Notes under the pieces: model-generated
What the model was told of the DNA's origin: nothing
Databases searched by the model: none
The model's input: the letters and a program-made list of their open reading frames with translations, nothing else
Shown: piece by piece, positions 13,568 to 21,921 of the stretch
Numbering within the stretch: position 1 is the first letter of the stretch
Layout of the letters: every line of letters starts with the position of its first letter
Assembly: GCF_003626655.1 (NCBI RefSeq)
Contig: NZ_RBAN01000003.1
Coordinates: 558,001-622,000 of the forward strand
DNA from: Micromonospora costi
GTDB taxonomy: Bacteria; Actinomycetota; Actinomycetes; Mycobacteriales; Micromonosporaceae
Direction of reading: 5' to 3'
DNA length: 64,000 bases
Program-made: the position numbers and the translations under genes

Positions 13568-16500
13568 GTGTCCCGTACTCGTCGTGCCCGTATACCACTC
13601 ACCGCGACCCTGCTCTCCCTCGCTCTCGCTGCCACGACCCTGTGGGGCCTCCCGGCGCAGGCGGCGCCGGCTGCCGCGCAGGTCCCGCCCCGGGACGCGT
13701 ACGCGGCGACCCCGGTCAGCCAGGTGCCACCGAAGGCGCCGAAGGCCGCCGCCGCCGACGACCCGTTCTCCGTCCTGGTCTTCTCGAAGACCGCCGGGTT
13801 CCGGCACGACTCCATCCCGACCGGCATCGCCGCGATCCAGCAGCTCGGCGCGGCCAACGGCTTCACCGTCGACACCACCGAGGACGGCGGCGCGTTCACC
13901 GACGCGAACCTCGCGAAGTACCAGGCCGTGATCTGGCTCTCCACCACCGGAGACGTCCTCGACGCCGAGCAGCAGGCGGCGTTCGAGCGCTACATCCGGG
14001 CCGGCGGTGGCTACGTGGGCATCCACGCCGCCTCCGACACCGAGTACAGCTGGGCCTGGTACGGCGACCTGGTCGGCGCGTACTTCGCGGGCCACCCGGC
14101 CAACCAGCAGGCCACGGTCAAGGTGGAGGACCACGCGCACCCGGCCACCGCCGAGCTTCCGGACCGGTGGTCGCGGTTCGACGAGTGGTACAACTACCAG
14201 TCCAACCCGCGCCCCGACGTGCACGTGCTCGCGAGCCTGGACGAGACCAGCTACTCGCCGGGCGCCGGGGCCATGGGCGCCGACCACCCGATCGCCTGGT
14301 GCCAGGACTTCGACGGCGGCCGCTCCTGGTACACGGGCGGCGGCCACACCCGGGAGTCGTACGCGGAGCCGGAGTTCCTGGGCCACCTGCTCGGCGGCAT
14401 CCGGACCGCGGCGGGCGTGGCGGACGCGGACTGCGGCGCCTCGAAGACCGCCAGCTTCGAGAAGGTGACGCTGGACAGCAACACCAGCAACCCCATGGAG
14501 CTGGACGTCGCCCCCGACGGGCGGGTCTTCTACGTCGAGCGTGACGGCCGGGTGCAGATCGTCAAGCCGGACACCGGCAGCACCGTCACCGCCGTCGACC
14601 TGGACGTGTTCACCGGCAACGAGGACGGGCTCATCGGCATCCGGCTCGACCCGGACTTCGCCACGAACAACTGGGTCTACCTCTACTACGCCCCGAACGA
14701 CGGCGTCGCGCGCAACCTGCTGTCCCGGTTCACGGTGACCGGCGACACCATCGATCCGGCCAGCGAGAAGCAGGTTCTGCGGGTCGACACGCAGCGCAAC
14801 ACCTGCTGCCATGCGGGCGGCAGCATGACGTTCGACAGCGCGGGCAACCTCTACCTGGCCACCGGTGACAACACCAACCCGTTCGAGTCCGACGCGTTCA
14901 CCCCGATCGACGAGCGGCCGGGCCGGCAGGACTTCGACGCGCAGCGCACCTCCGGCAACACCAACGACCTGCGCGGCAAGGTGCTGCGGATCCACCCGGA
15001 GGACGACGGGACGTACACCATCCCGTCCGGAAACCTGTTCGCGCCGGGCACGGCGAAGACCCGGCCGGAGATCTACGCGATGGGTTTCCGCAACCCGTTC
15101 CGGATCGGCGTCGATCCGGCCACCAACACCCTCTACGTCGGTGACTACGGGCCGGACGCCGGGGCTCCCAACCCGAACCGGGGTCCGGAGGGCACGGTCG
15201 AGTGGAACATCGTGGGCACCCCCGGCAACTACGGCTGGCCGTACTGCACCGGGGCGAACTACGCCTACAACGACTACCAGTTCCCGTCCGGCCCGAGCGG
15301 CGCGAAGTTCGACTGCGCGGCGCCGGTGAACGACTCGCCCAACAACACGGGCCTCACCCAGCTGCCGCCGGCCATCCCGGCCACCGTCGACTACGACTAC
15401 GGCGGCAACCCGCGCTTCCCGGAGATCGGGGGTGGCGGCGCGCCGATGGGCGGGCCGGTCTACCGGTACGACGCCGACCTGAACTCCGAGCGGAAGTGGC
15501 CCGCGTACTACGACGGCAAGGCGCTCTTCGGCGAGTGGAACCAGTCGAAGATGTACACGATGCAGGTGACCGGCGACGGCAAGTCGCTGGTCGACATCAA
15601 CCAGCTGCTCACCGGCATGAGCCTGATCCGGCCCATGGACTTCGAGTTCGGCCCGGACGGCGCACTCTACCTCATCGAGTGGGGCAGCGGCTTCGGCGGC
15701 AACAACGACAACTCGGGCGTCTACCGGATCGACTACATCGCCGGTGACCGGGCCCCGATCGCGGTGGCCAGCGGCCAGCCGACGTCCGGGCCGGCACCGC
15801 TGACCGTGTCATTCTCCAGCGCCGGCTCCCGGGACCCGGACGGCGGCACGCTCACGTACGCCTGGGCCTTCGGCGACGGGCAGACCTCCACCGAGGCGAA
15901 CCCGACGCACACCTACGCCGAGGCCGGCACGTACACGGCGCAGCTCACCGTCACCAACCCGAAGGGCCGCACCGCGGTCGCGAACGTGCCGGTCACGGTG
16001 GGCAACACCGCCCCGACGGTGACCATCGAGTTCCCGCCGGACGGCGGCTTCTTCGACTGGGGCGACCAGGTCCGCTACACGGTGAAGGTGACCGACCCCG
16101 AGGACGGCGAGATCGACTGCGACCGGGTCCAGCTCCAGGTGCTGCTCGGCCACGACGAGCACGCCCACCCGCTGGAGCAGCACACCGGCTGCACCGGCAC
16201 CGTCCAGACGTCGCTCGCCTCCGGGCACGGCGCCGAGGCGAATGTGTTCACCGTCTTCGAGGCCACCTACACCGACCTGGGCGGCGCTGGCGGCGCCGGC
16301 GCGCTCACCGGCCGGGCCATCGAGCAGCTCCAGCCCAAGCGCAAGCAGGCCGAGTACTTCACCGCCACCGGCCGGGCGCCGGGCAGCACCGGCGGCGGGG
16401 ACCCGGGTGTGCAGCGGGAGACGACCGGCGACACCGCCGGTGGCGGCCAGAACATCGGGTTCATCGAGGACGGCGACTGGTGGTCGCTCGCCCCGGCGGA

Positions 16501-19414
16501 CCTCACGAACATCACGTCGATCCGGTTCCGGGTCGCCTCGGACGTCAACGGCGGGCGGATCGACGTCCGCGCCGGCGCGGTCGACGGCCCGGTGGTCGCG
16601 CAGGCCACGGTGCCCGGCACCGGTGACTGGCAGACGTACACGGACGTGACCGCGCCGGTCACCGGCCAGGGCGCGGGGACGCTCTACTTCATCGCCAAGG
16701 ACCCCGGCGGCGGCGCCGGTTCGCTGATGAACGTCAACTGGATGGACTTCATCGGTCGAGGGGTCACCGAGAACGCGCCACCGGTGGTGAGCGCCACCGC
16801 CACCCCGAGCGCCGGCACCGCGCCGCTCACCGTCGCGTTCGACGGCACGGCCACCGACGCCGAGGGGAACACCCCGCTGACGTACGCCTGGGACTTCGGT
16901 GACGGCGGCACGGCGTCCACCCTGGACGCCAGCCACACGTACACCGCCCCGGGCACGTTCACCGCGACCCTCACGGTGACCGACAGCAAGGGCGCGAAGT
17001 CCTACGCCACCGTCCCGGTCCGCGTGGAGGCCCCGAACACGTCCTGCTTCGGGGCGCGCTCGGACGACTTCACCGGCAGCGGCCTCGACAAGGCCCGCTG
17101 GGGCGTGGTCCGGGAGAACCAGCTCTACTCGGTCTCCGGCGGGGCGCTGCGACTGCCCACCGCGGTCGGCGACCTCTACGGCGCGCGCAACGACGCCACC
17201 AACCTGGTGCTCCAGCCCGCGCCGAGTGGTGCCTGGCAGGCGACCACCCGGGTCACCCTCCCGGTGACGACCAACTACCAGCAGGCCGGCCTGCTGGTGT
17301 ACGGCGACGACGAGAACTACGCGAAGCTGGACCTGCTCTACTCGGGCAGCCGGCGGGTCGAGTTCATCCGGGAGACCGCCGGCGCGCCCCGCAACGAGGC
17401 CGCCGACAGCGTCGCCGCACCGGCCGGTGACACCCTGTACCTGCGGGTCACCAGCGACGGGACGAACCTGACCGCGGCCGTCTCGGCCGACGGGCAGACC
17501 TTCAGCCCGGTCGGCCGGGCCGCAGCGCTCGCCGGCATCACCAACCCGCGGATCGGGGTCTTCGCCCTCAACGGCGGCACCGACGCGCCGGTGGTGGAGG
17601 CGGCGTTCGACTGGTTCCAGGTCTCGCCGGACGAGCCGGCCGGGCCGGTCGACCCGTCGGACGAGTTCACCGGCGACACGCTCGACAAGTGCCGGTGGAA
17701 CGCGATCCTGCGGGAGAACGCGACGGGCTACCGGGTGACCGGTGGCGCGCTGCGGATCGACGTACCGAACGGCGACATCTACGGCACCGGCAACACCGGG
17801 CCGGCGAACTTCATCCTCCAGACCGCGCCGTCGGGCGACTGGACCCTGGAGACGAAGGTCGACGGCAGCCTGCTGAACGAGCAGTACCAGCAGGCCGGCC
17901 TGATCGTGCACGCCGACGACGACAACTACCTGAAGTTCGACTACATCGCGGACAACCAGCCCGGCCAGCCGGTGACGCGGCGGATCGAGTTCCGCAGCGA
18001 GATCGGCGGGGCGGTCCAGGACCCGCAGCCCCAGGCCGCGAACCTGACCGCGGCGGTCTGGTACCTGCGACTGGCCCGCAGCGGCAACACCTTCACCGCG
18101 TCGTACTCGGCCGACGGGACGACCTGGACCGCGTTGACGGCGCTGACCAACAGCGCGGTCGGGGCCACCCCGAAGGTGGGTCTGTTCACCCTGGGCGCCA
18201 ACCAGACCGCGTCGAAGACCGCCTCGTTCGACTACTTCCGGCTCACCCGGGAGGCGGCCGACGAGACGGCTCCGGTGACGACGGCCACGGTGTCCGGCAC
18301 CCCGACCGAGGGCTGGCACACCGGGCCGGCGACGGTCACGCTGACGGCCGCCGACGAGGCGGGTGGCAGCGGGCTGGCCGGCACGGCGTACCAGCTGGAC
18401 GGGGCGAGCACCTGGACCGACTACACCGGCCCGGTGCAGGTCAGCGGTGACGGTGAGCACGAGGTGCGGTTCCGCTCGACCGACCGGGCCGGCAACGTGG
18501 AGGCCACGAAGACCGTCACCGTGAAGATCGACGCCACGGCGCCGGTCACCTCGGCGACGTTCGCGCCGGCCAACGACGAGGGCTGGCACGCCGGGACGGT
18601 CCCGGTCGTGCTGACCTCGACCGACGCCGGCTCCGGCGTGAAGTCGGTGGAGTGGTCGCTGGACGGCGGCGCCTGGACCGCGTACTCCGGGCCGGTCGAG
18701 GTGACCGGTGACGGGCAGCACGAGCTGCTGTTCCGGGCCACCGACACCGCGGGCAACACGGAGACCCTCAAGTCCGCGGTGCTGCGCATCGACGGCACGA
18801 AGCCGACGCTGCTGGTCTCCGGGATCGCCGACGGCCAGCTCTACGGTGACAGCCAGGACGTCCGGGTGTCCTGGCAGGCGGTCGACCCGACCTCGGGCAT
18901 CGCGAGCGTGACGGGCGACCTGGACGGCCGTCCGTACGCGAGCGGCACCCTGCAGGCCATGTACGAGCTGCCGCTCGGCCTGCACGAGCTGACCGTCACG
19001 GCGACCGACAAGGCGGGGAACAAGACCACCTCGGCGGTCCGGTTCTTCGTCACCACCTCGTTCCGGGACATGCAGAACCTGCTGGACCGGTTCAAGGCGA
19101 CGAGTCGGCTCTCGGCCAAGGCGCACACGCAGCTGACGGACAAGCTCGACGCCGCCCGCAAGGCCGAGGCCGCCGGCAACGACAACAAGGCGATCAAGCA
19201 GCTGACCGCGTTCCGCGACCTCGCGGCCAACGCCACGCTCGTGGCCGAGGCGGAGATCCGGGACGTGCTGGTCCGCGACGCGGACGCCATGATCGTCCGG
19301 CTCGGCGGCACGGCCAGCAAGGCCGGCGTACGGGCGAACGACGGCGCGTCGGTCGACGGCGCCGGACGGCTGGGAGGCGACGCCACCCGGCTCGGTCCGG
19401 GCCGCCGGCTCTGA
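13568..19414 (+). CDS. Giant secreted ThuA / glucose-sorbosone dehydrogenase / PKD / CBM / FIMAH protein
   Basis: Exported 1,948-residue modular protein, probably acting on sugars or polysaccharide outside the cell. The GTG at 13568 has AGGAGG 4 bases upstream and is followed by a Sec signal (TATLLSLALAATTLWGLPAQA). Modules by eye: ThuA-like (about 60-285, VFSKTAGFRHDSI); glucose/sorbosone dehydrogenase beta-propeller (about 303-728, DPDFATNNWVYLYYAP, AMGFRNPFRIGVDP); PKD (731-815); a CBM6-like domain (about 920-1060); a second PKD (1071-1155); two DUF1349-like lectin-fold repeats (1158-1355, 1361-1561); Ig-like OmpL47-type repeats with YRS/FRATDxAGN motifs (about 1568-1830); and a C-terminal FIMAH helix bundle (about 1831-1922). 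Module limits are estimates. A 14-bp terminator follows. Confidence 0.9.
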   Translation: MSRTRRARIPLTATLLSLALAATTLWGLPAQAAPAAAQVPPRDAYAATPVSQVPPKAPKAAAADDPFSVLVFSKTAGFRHDSIPTGIAAIQQLGAANGFTVDTTEDGGAFTDANLAKYQAVIWLSTTGDVLDAEQQAAFERYIRAGGGYVGIHAASDTEYSWAWYGDLVGAYFAGHPANQQATVKVEDHAHPATAELPDRWSRFDEWYNYQSNPRPDVHVLASLDETSYSPGAGAMGADHPIAWCQDFDGGRSWYTGGGHTRESYAEPEFLGHLLGGIRTAAGVADADCGASKTASFEKVTLDSNTSNPMELDVAPDGRVFYVERDGRVQIVKPDTGSTVTAVDLDVFTGNEDGLIGIRLDPDFATNNWVYLYYAPNDGVARNLLSRFTVTGDTIDPASEKQVLRVDTQRNTCCHAGGSMTFDSAGNLYLATGDNTNPFESDAFTPIDERPGRQDFDAQRTSGNTNDLRGKVLRIHPEDDGTYTIPSGNLFAPGTAKTRPEIYAMGFRNPFRIGVDPATNTLYVGDYGPDAGAPNPNRGPEGTVEWNIVGTPGNYGWPYCTGANYAYNDYQFPSGPSGAKFDCAAPVNDSPNNTGLTQLPPAIPATVDYDYGGNPRFPEIGGGGAPMGGPVYRYDADLNSERKWPAYYDGKALFGEWNQSKMYTMQVTGDGKSLVDINQLLTGMSLIRPMDFEFGPDGALYLIEWGSGFGGNNDNSGVYRIDYIAGDRAPIAVASGQPTSGPAPLTVSFSSAGSRDPDGGTLTYAWAFGDGQTSTEANPTHTYAEAGTYTAQLTVTNPKGRTAVANVPVTVGNTAPTVTIEFPPDGGFFDWGDQVRYTVKVTDPEDGEIDCDRVQLQVLLGHDEHAHPLEQHTGCTGTVQTSLASGHGAEANVFTVFEATYTDLGGAGGAGALTGRAIEQLQPKRKQAEYFTATGRAPGSTGGGDPGVQRETTGDTAGGGQNIGFIEDGDWWSLAPADLTNITSIRFRVASDVNGGRIDVRAGAVDGPVVAQATVPGTGDWQTYTDVTAPVTGQGAGTLYFIAKDPGGGAGSLMNVNWMDFIGRGVTENAPPVVSATATPSAGTAPLTVAFDGTATDAEGNTPLTYAWDFGDGGTASTLDASHTYTAPGTFTATLTVTDSKGAKSYATVPVRVEAPNTSCFGARSDDFTGSGLDKARWGVVRENQLYSVSGGALRLPTAVGDLYGARNDATNLVLQPAPSGAWQATTRVTLPVTTNYQQAGLLVYGDDENYAKLDLLYSGSRRVEFIRETAGAPRNEAADSVAAPAGDTLYLRVTSDGTNLTAAVSADGQTFSPVGRAAALAGITNPRIGVFALNGGTDAPVVEAAFDWFQVSPDEPAGPVDPSDEFTGDTLDKCRWNAILRENATGYRVTGGALRIDVPNGDIYGTGNTGPANFILQTAPSGDWTLETKVDGSLLNEQYQQAGLIVHADDDNYLKFDYIADNQPGQPVTRRIEFRSEIGGAVQDPQPQAANLTAAVWYLRLARSGNTFTASYSADGTTWTALTALTNSAVGATPKVGLFTLGANQTASKTASFDYFRLTREAADETAPVTTATVSGTPTEGWHTGPATVTLTAADEAGGSGLAGTAYQLDGASTWTDYTGPVQVSGDGEHEVRFRSTDRAGNVEATKTVTVKIDATAPVTSATFAPANDEGWHAGTVPVVLTSTDAGSGVKSVEWSLDGGAWTAYSGPVEVTGDGQHELLFRATDTAGNTETLKSAVLRIDGTKPTLLVSGIADGQLYGDSQDVRVSWQAVDPTSGIASVTGDLDGRPYASGTLQAMYELPLGLHELTVTATDKAGNKTTSAVRFFVTTSFRDMQNLLDRFKATSRLSAKAHTQLTDKLDAARKAEAAGNDNKAIKQLTAFRDLAANATLVAEAEIRDVLVRDADAMIVRLGGTASKAGVRANDGASVDGAGRLGGDATRLGPGRRL

Positions 19415-19421
19415 TCCCGAC

Positions 19422-19463
19422 GGCGGCCCCTCCCCGGCGCACCCGCGTCGGGGAGGGGCCGCC
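19422..19463 (+). terminator. Strong intrinsic-type hairpin after the multidomain gene
   Basis: GGCGGCCCCTCCCC (19422-19435) pairs perfectly with GGGGAGGGGCCGCC (19450-19463), 14 bp with a 14-base loop, 7 bases after the stop codon. No T-tract follows, as is usual in such GC-rich genomes. The next gene starts only 27 bases later, so read-through into it is possible. Confidence 0.75.
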
Positions 19464-19489
19464 CGCCATCCGCAGTGAGGAGACGTTCC

Positions 19490-20035
19490 GTGACGCGCAC
19501 CTGGAGGGCTCTCACCGCCCTGCTCGCCGGACTGGCCCTGACCCTGCTCGCCGCGGTCCCGGCCGCGGCGCACACCGGCAAGCTCAAGCTCACCGTGGCC
19601 GGCGACGGCGCCGACGGCGTCACCGTGCAGGCCGTGTACGCCGACGGGCACCGGCTCGACAAGCTGGTACGACTGACGCTCACCGCCACCGGTCCCGACG
19701 GGCAGCGGGTCGGCCCGCGGCAACTGGAGCCGGCGGCCGAGGGGCAGGGCTTCTACGCCAGCGGCCCGCTCCTCTCGCCCGGCCGTTGGCGGGTGACGGT
19801 GACCGCCCCAGCACCGCACGCGGGCGAGGCCTCGGCCCAGGTACAGGCCCGCGTCGCCCAGTCGCCGCCGGTCCCCGCGCCGGTGGCGGTGACCGCGCCG
19901 GCGCCTCGTGCCGCCCACGGCGACGGCGGGAGCACCTGGTGGTGGCCGCTGGGACTGGCGGTTCTGGTGCTCGCCGCCGCGGCGGTGGCGGTGCCCATGC
20001 TGGTCACCCGGCGCCGCCGGCCCGAGGCGGGCTGA
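19490..20035 (+). CDS. Exported protein with C-terminal membrane anchor, unknown function
   Basis: Small surface protein of 181 residues. The GTG at 19490 has AGGAG 7 bases upstream; a GTG at 19475 is less likely. An N-terminal signal (LTALLAGLALTLLAAVPAAAHTG) is followed by one beta-rich domain of about 100 residues with SPGRWRVTVTAP, resembling CopC/FixH-type Ig folds, a Pro/Ala linker, a membrane helix (WWWPLGLAVLVLAAAAVAVPML) and a short basic cytoplasmic tail RRRRPEAG. The mature N-terminus starts His-Thr, which in CopC-type proteins can bind copper; that is only a suggestion. It follows the giant secreted protein and may be co-expressed with it. Confidence 0.72.
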   Translation: MTRTWRALTALLAGLALTLLAAVPAAAHTGKLKLTVAGDGADGVTVQAVYADGHRLDKLVRLTLTATGPDGQRVGPRQLEPAAEGQGFYASGPLLSPGRWRVTVTAPAPHAGEASAQVQARVAQSPPVPAPVAVTAPAPRAAHGDGGSTWWWPLGLAVLVLAAAAVAVPMLVTRRRRPEAG

Positions 20036-20053
20036 GGCCGGGCCACGACGACG

Positions 20054-20090
20054 GACCGCCGCCCCGGAGCTCGGCTCCCGGGCGGCGGTC
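20054..20090. terminator. Bidirectional terminator between converging genes
   Basis: GACCGCCGCCC (20054-20064) pairs perfectly with GGGCGGCGGTC (20080-20090); inner GGAGC/GCTCC can add to the stem. It lies between the plus-strand anchored protein and the minus-strand aldo/keto reductase. Confidence 0.75.
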
Positions 20091-20100
20091 TCGTCGCGGG

Positions 20101-21045
20101 TCAGAGGACGGCGCGCAGCGCGTCCAGGTCCTCGTCCGTGGGCTGCCACGACCCGGCGGCCGCGTTGGCGAGCACCTGCTGGGCGGTGGTGGCCCCGGCG
20201 ATCACCGAGGTCACCGCGGGCTGGGCGGCCAGGCCGCCGATGGCCACCTGGAGCATGCTGAGGCCGCGCTCGTCGGCGTACCGGCCGATGGCCTCGATGG
20301 TGTCCCAGTCGGCCGCCGCGAGACGGGCCGCGTACCGGCCACCGCCGGCCAGGCGGCTGCCCGCGGGCGGCGCCTCGTTCCGGCGGTACTTGCCGGTGAG
20401 CAGGCCGTTGGCCAGCGGGAAGAACGGCAGCAGCCCGAGGCCGAAGCGCTCGCACGCGGGGACCACCTCGGTCTCGACCGAGCGCTCCAGCAGGCTGTAG
20501 TGGTTCTGCGCGCTGATGAACCGGGTCCGGCCGTTGGACGACGCGACCCAGTCGGCGTCGGCGATCTGCCAGCCGGCGAAGTTCGAGTTGCCGAGGTACC
20601 GCACCTTGCCGTCGCGGACCAGGTCGTCCAGCGCGGCGAGGGTCTCGTCGATCGGCGTGCCCGGGTCGGGCTCGTGCATCTGGTACAGGTCGATGTGGTC
20701 GGTGCCGAGCCGACGCAGCGAAGCCTCGACCGCCCGGGCGATGTAGCGCCGGGCGCCGCGCGCGCCGAAGTCGGGGCCGTTGAGGCCGTTCATGTCCATA
20801 CCGAACTTGGTGGCCACCACCACGTCGTCCCGGCGGCCCTTGAGCGCCTGCCCGAGCAGTTCCTCGGAGCTGCCCTGCGGCTCGCCGTAGATGTCCGCCG
20901 TGTCGAAGAAGTTGATCCCGGCGTCCAGCGCGGCGTCGACCACCTCGCGCGTGCCGTCGAGGCCGATCTGGCGGCCGAAGTTGTTGCAGCCGATGCCGAC
21001 CACGGACACCACGAGTCCGGAGTCGCCCAGCCGGCGGTAGGTCAT
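20101..21045 (-). CDS. Aldo/keto reductase
   Basis: NADPH-dependent TIM-barrel oxidoreductase for carbonyl compounds, 314 residues from the ATG at 21045 (MTYRRLGDSGLVVS). A GTG at 21054 is an equally possible start with AGGG upstream. The catalytic set is visible: Asp in FFDTADIYG, Tyr in the same motif, Lys in VVATKFG, and His in YQMHEPD. QNHYSLLERSVE and GLLTGKYR match the YakC/Tas-like branch. The physiological substrate is not evident. It is a single gene, with the nucleotidyltransferase gene 78 bases upstream on the same strand. Confidence 0.9.
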   Translation of the reverse strand: MTYRRLGDSGLVVSVVGIGCNNFGRQIGLDGTREVVDAALDAGINFFDTADIYGEPQGSSEELLGQALKGRRDDVVVATKFGMDMNGLNGPDFGARGARRYIARAVEASLRRLGTDHIDLYQMHEPDPGTPIDETLAALDDLVRDGKVRYLGNSNFAGWQIADADWVASSNGRTRFISAQNHYSLLERSVETEVVPACERFGLGLLPFFPLANGLLTGKYRRNEAPPAGSRLAGGGRYAARLAAADWDTIEAIGRYADERGLSMLQVAIGGLAAQPAVTSVIAGATTAQQVLANAAAGSWQPTDEDLDALRAVL

Positions 21046-21123
21046 CTCAGTCACGAGATCAACCCTATGCCCGTGCCGGGGGCCGCACCGCTGGCACCCG
21101 ACCAACCGCCGGTGACCCGGAAC

Positions 21124-21921
21124 TCAGCCGAGCACGTCGGCCCGGAGCCGCTCGGCGGCGGCCAGCGTGGCGGCCAGATCCTCCGGGGAGCGCCCGACGC
21201 CGCCGAGCAGCGCCTGCGCCCGGTCGGTGAAGTCCGGTGGCGCACCCGGCAGCCGCCCGGCCGAGGTGATCATGCCCTTCTCGTTCACGAGCCACCGCCC
21301 GGCCCGGCCGTGCAGGGCGTGGACGAGCACCCCGACCACGCGGAACAGGCAGCCGGCCACGTACGCGCTGTCACCGGCCGGGACGGCCTTCGCGGCGCCG
21401 GAGAGCAGGAACCCGGCCTCCCAGCCGGCCCGTACCAGAGCCTCCGCGAGCGCGGGCGGGTACCGGGTGGTCTCCTCCCGCAACGCGGTCAGCTCACCGG
21501 TCGGGTCCGCGAGCACGCGGCAGAGCGCCACCTCGCCGGCGTACGCGTGGGAGTAGAAGCCGAGCGGATGGCCGGCCTGGACACCCACCTCGTACCGGCC
21601 GGCCCGGCACTCCGCCCAGACCCGGTGCACCCGGTCCAAGTCGCGGTAGATCCAGTCGACGGCCGTTCCGCCGACGCGCAGCCACCCGCCACCGTCCACC
21701 CACGGCCCCCAGCCGCCGGGTGCGGTCAGCGCGACCCGGCCGTCGGAGACGGACGCGGCGACCGCCTCCAGCGCGGGGACGTCCAGTTCACCGCGGTAGT
21801 ACAGGCCGAGGTCCCAGTCGGAGTCCGGCCGGTGCTCGCCACGGGCCCGGCTGCCGCCGAGGGCGACGGCCACCACGCCCCGCACGGCGCAGAGCCGCCC
21901 GGCCAGCTCCGCGACGTTCAC
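21124..21921 (-). CDS. Pol-beta-superfamily nucleotidyltransferase domain protein
   Basis: 265 residues. The nucleotidyltransferase core is seen as LGGSRARGEHRPDSDWDLGLYY: Gly-Ser plus two carboxylates spaced D-x-D for metal binding, with a third likely in TAVDWIYRDLD. The C-terminal two thirds are helical. This layout resembles aminoglycoside or lincosamide nucleotidyltransferases, but also many uncharacterised proteins. The GTG start at 21921 overlaps the stop of the upstream ABC-F gene by four bases (GTGA), so the two are translationally coupled; GTG 21933 is the alternative. Function is not proven. Confidence 0.8.
   Translation of the reverse strand: MNVAELAGRLCAVRGVVAVALGGSRARGEHRPDSDWDLGLYYRGELDVPALEAVAASVSDGRVALTAPGGWGPWVDGGGWLRVGGTAVDWIYRDLDRVHRVWAECRAGRYEVGVQAGHPLGFYSHAYAGEVALCRVLADPTGELTALREETTRYPPALAEALVRAGWEAGFLLSGAAKAVPAGDSAYVAGCLFRVVGVLVHALHGRAGRWLVNEKGMITSAGRLPGAPPDFTDRAQALLGGVGRSPEDLAATLAAAERLRADVLG

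Noticed and set aside
15809-20455. Open frame of 1,548 codons on minus
   Set aside because: Antisense shadow of the giant secreted protein, the anchored protein and part of the reductase; no ribosome site and no domain.
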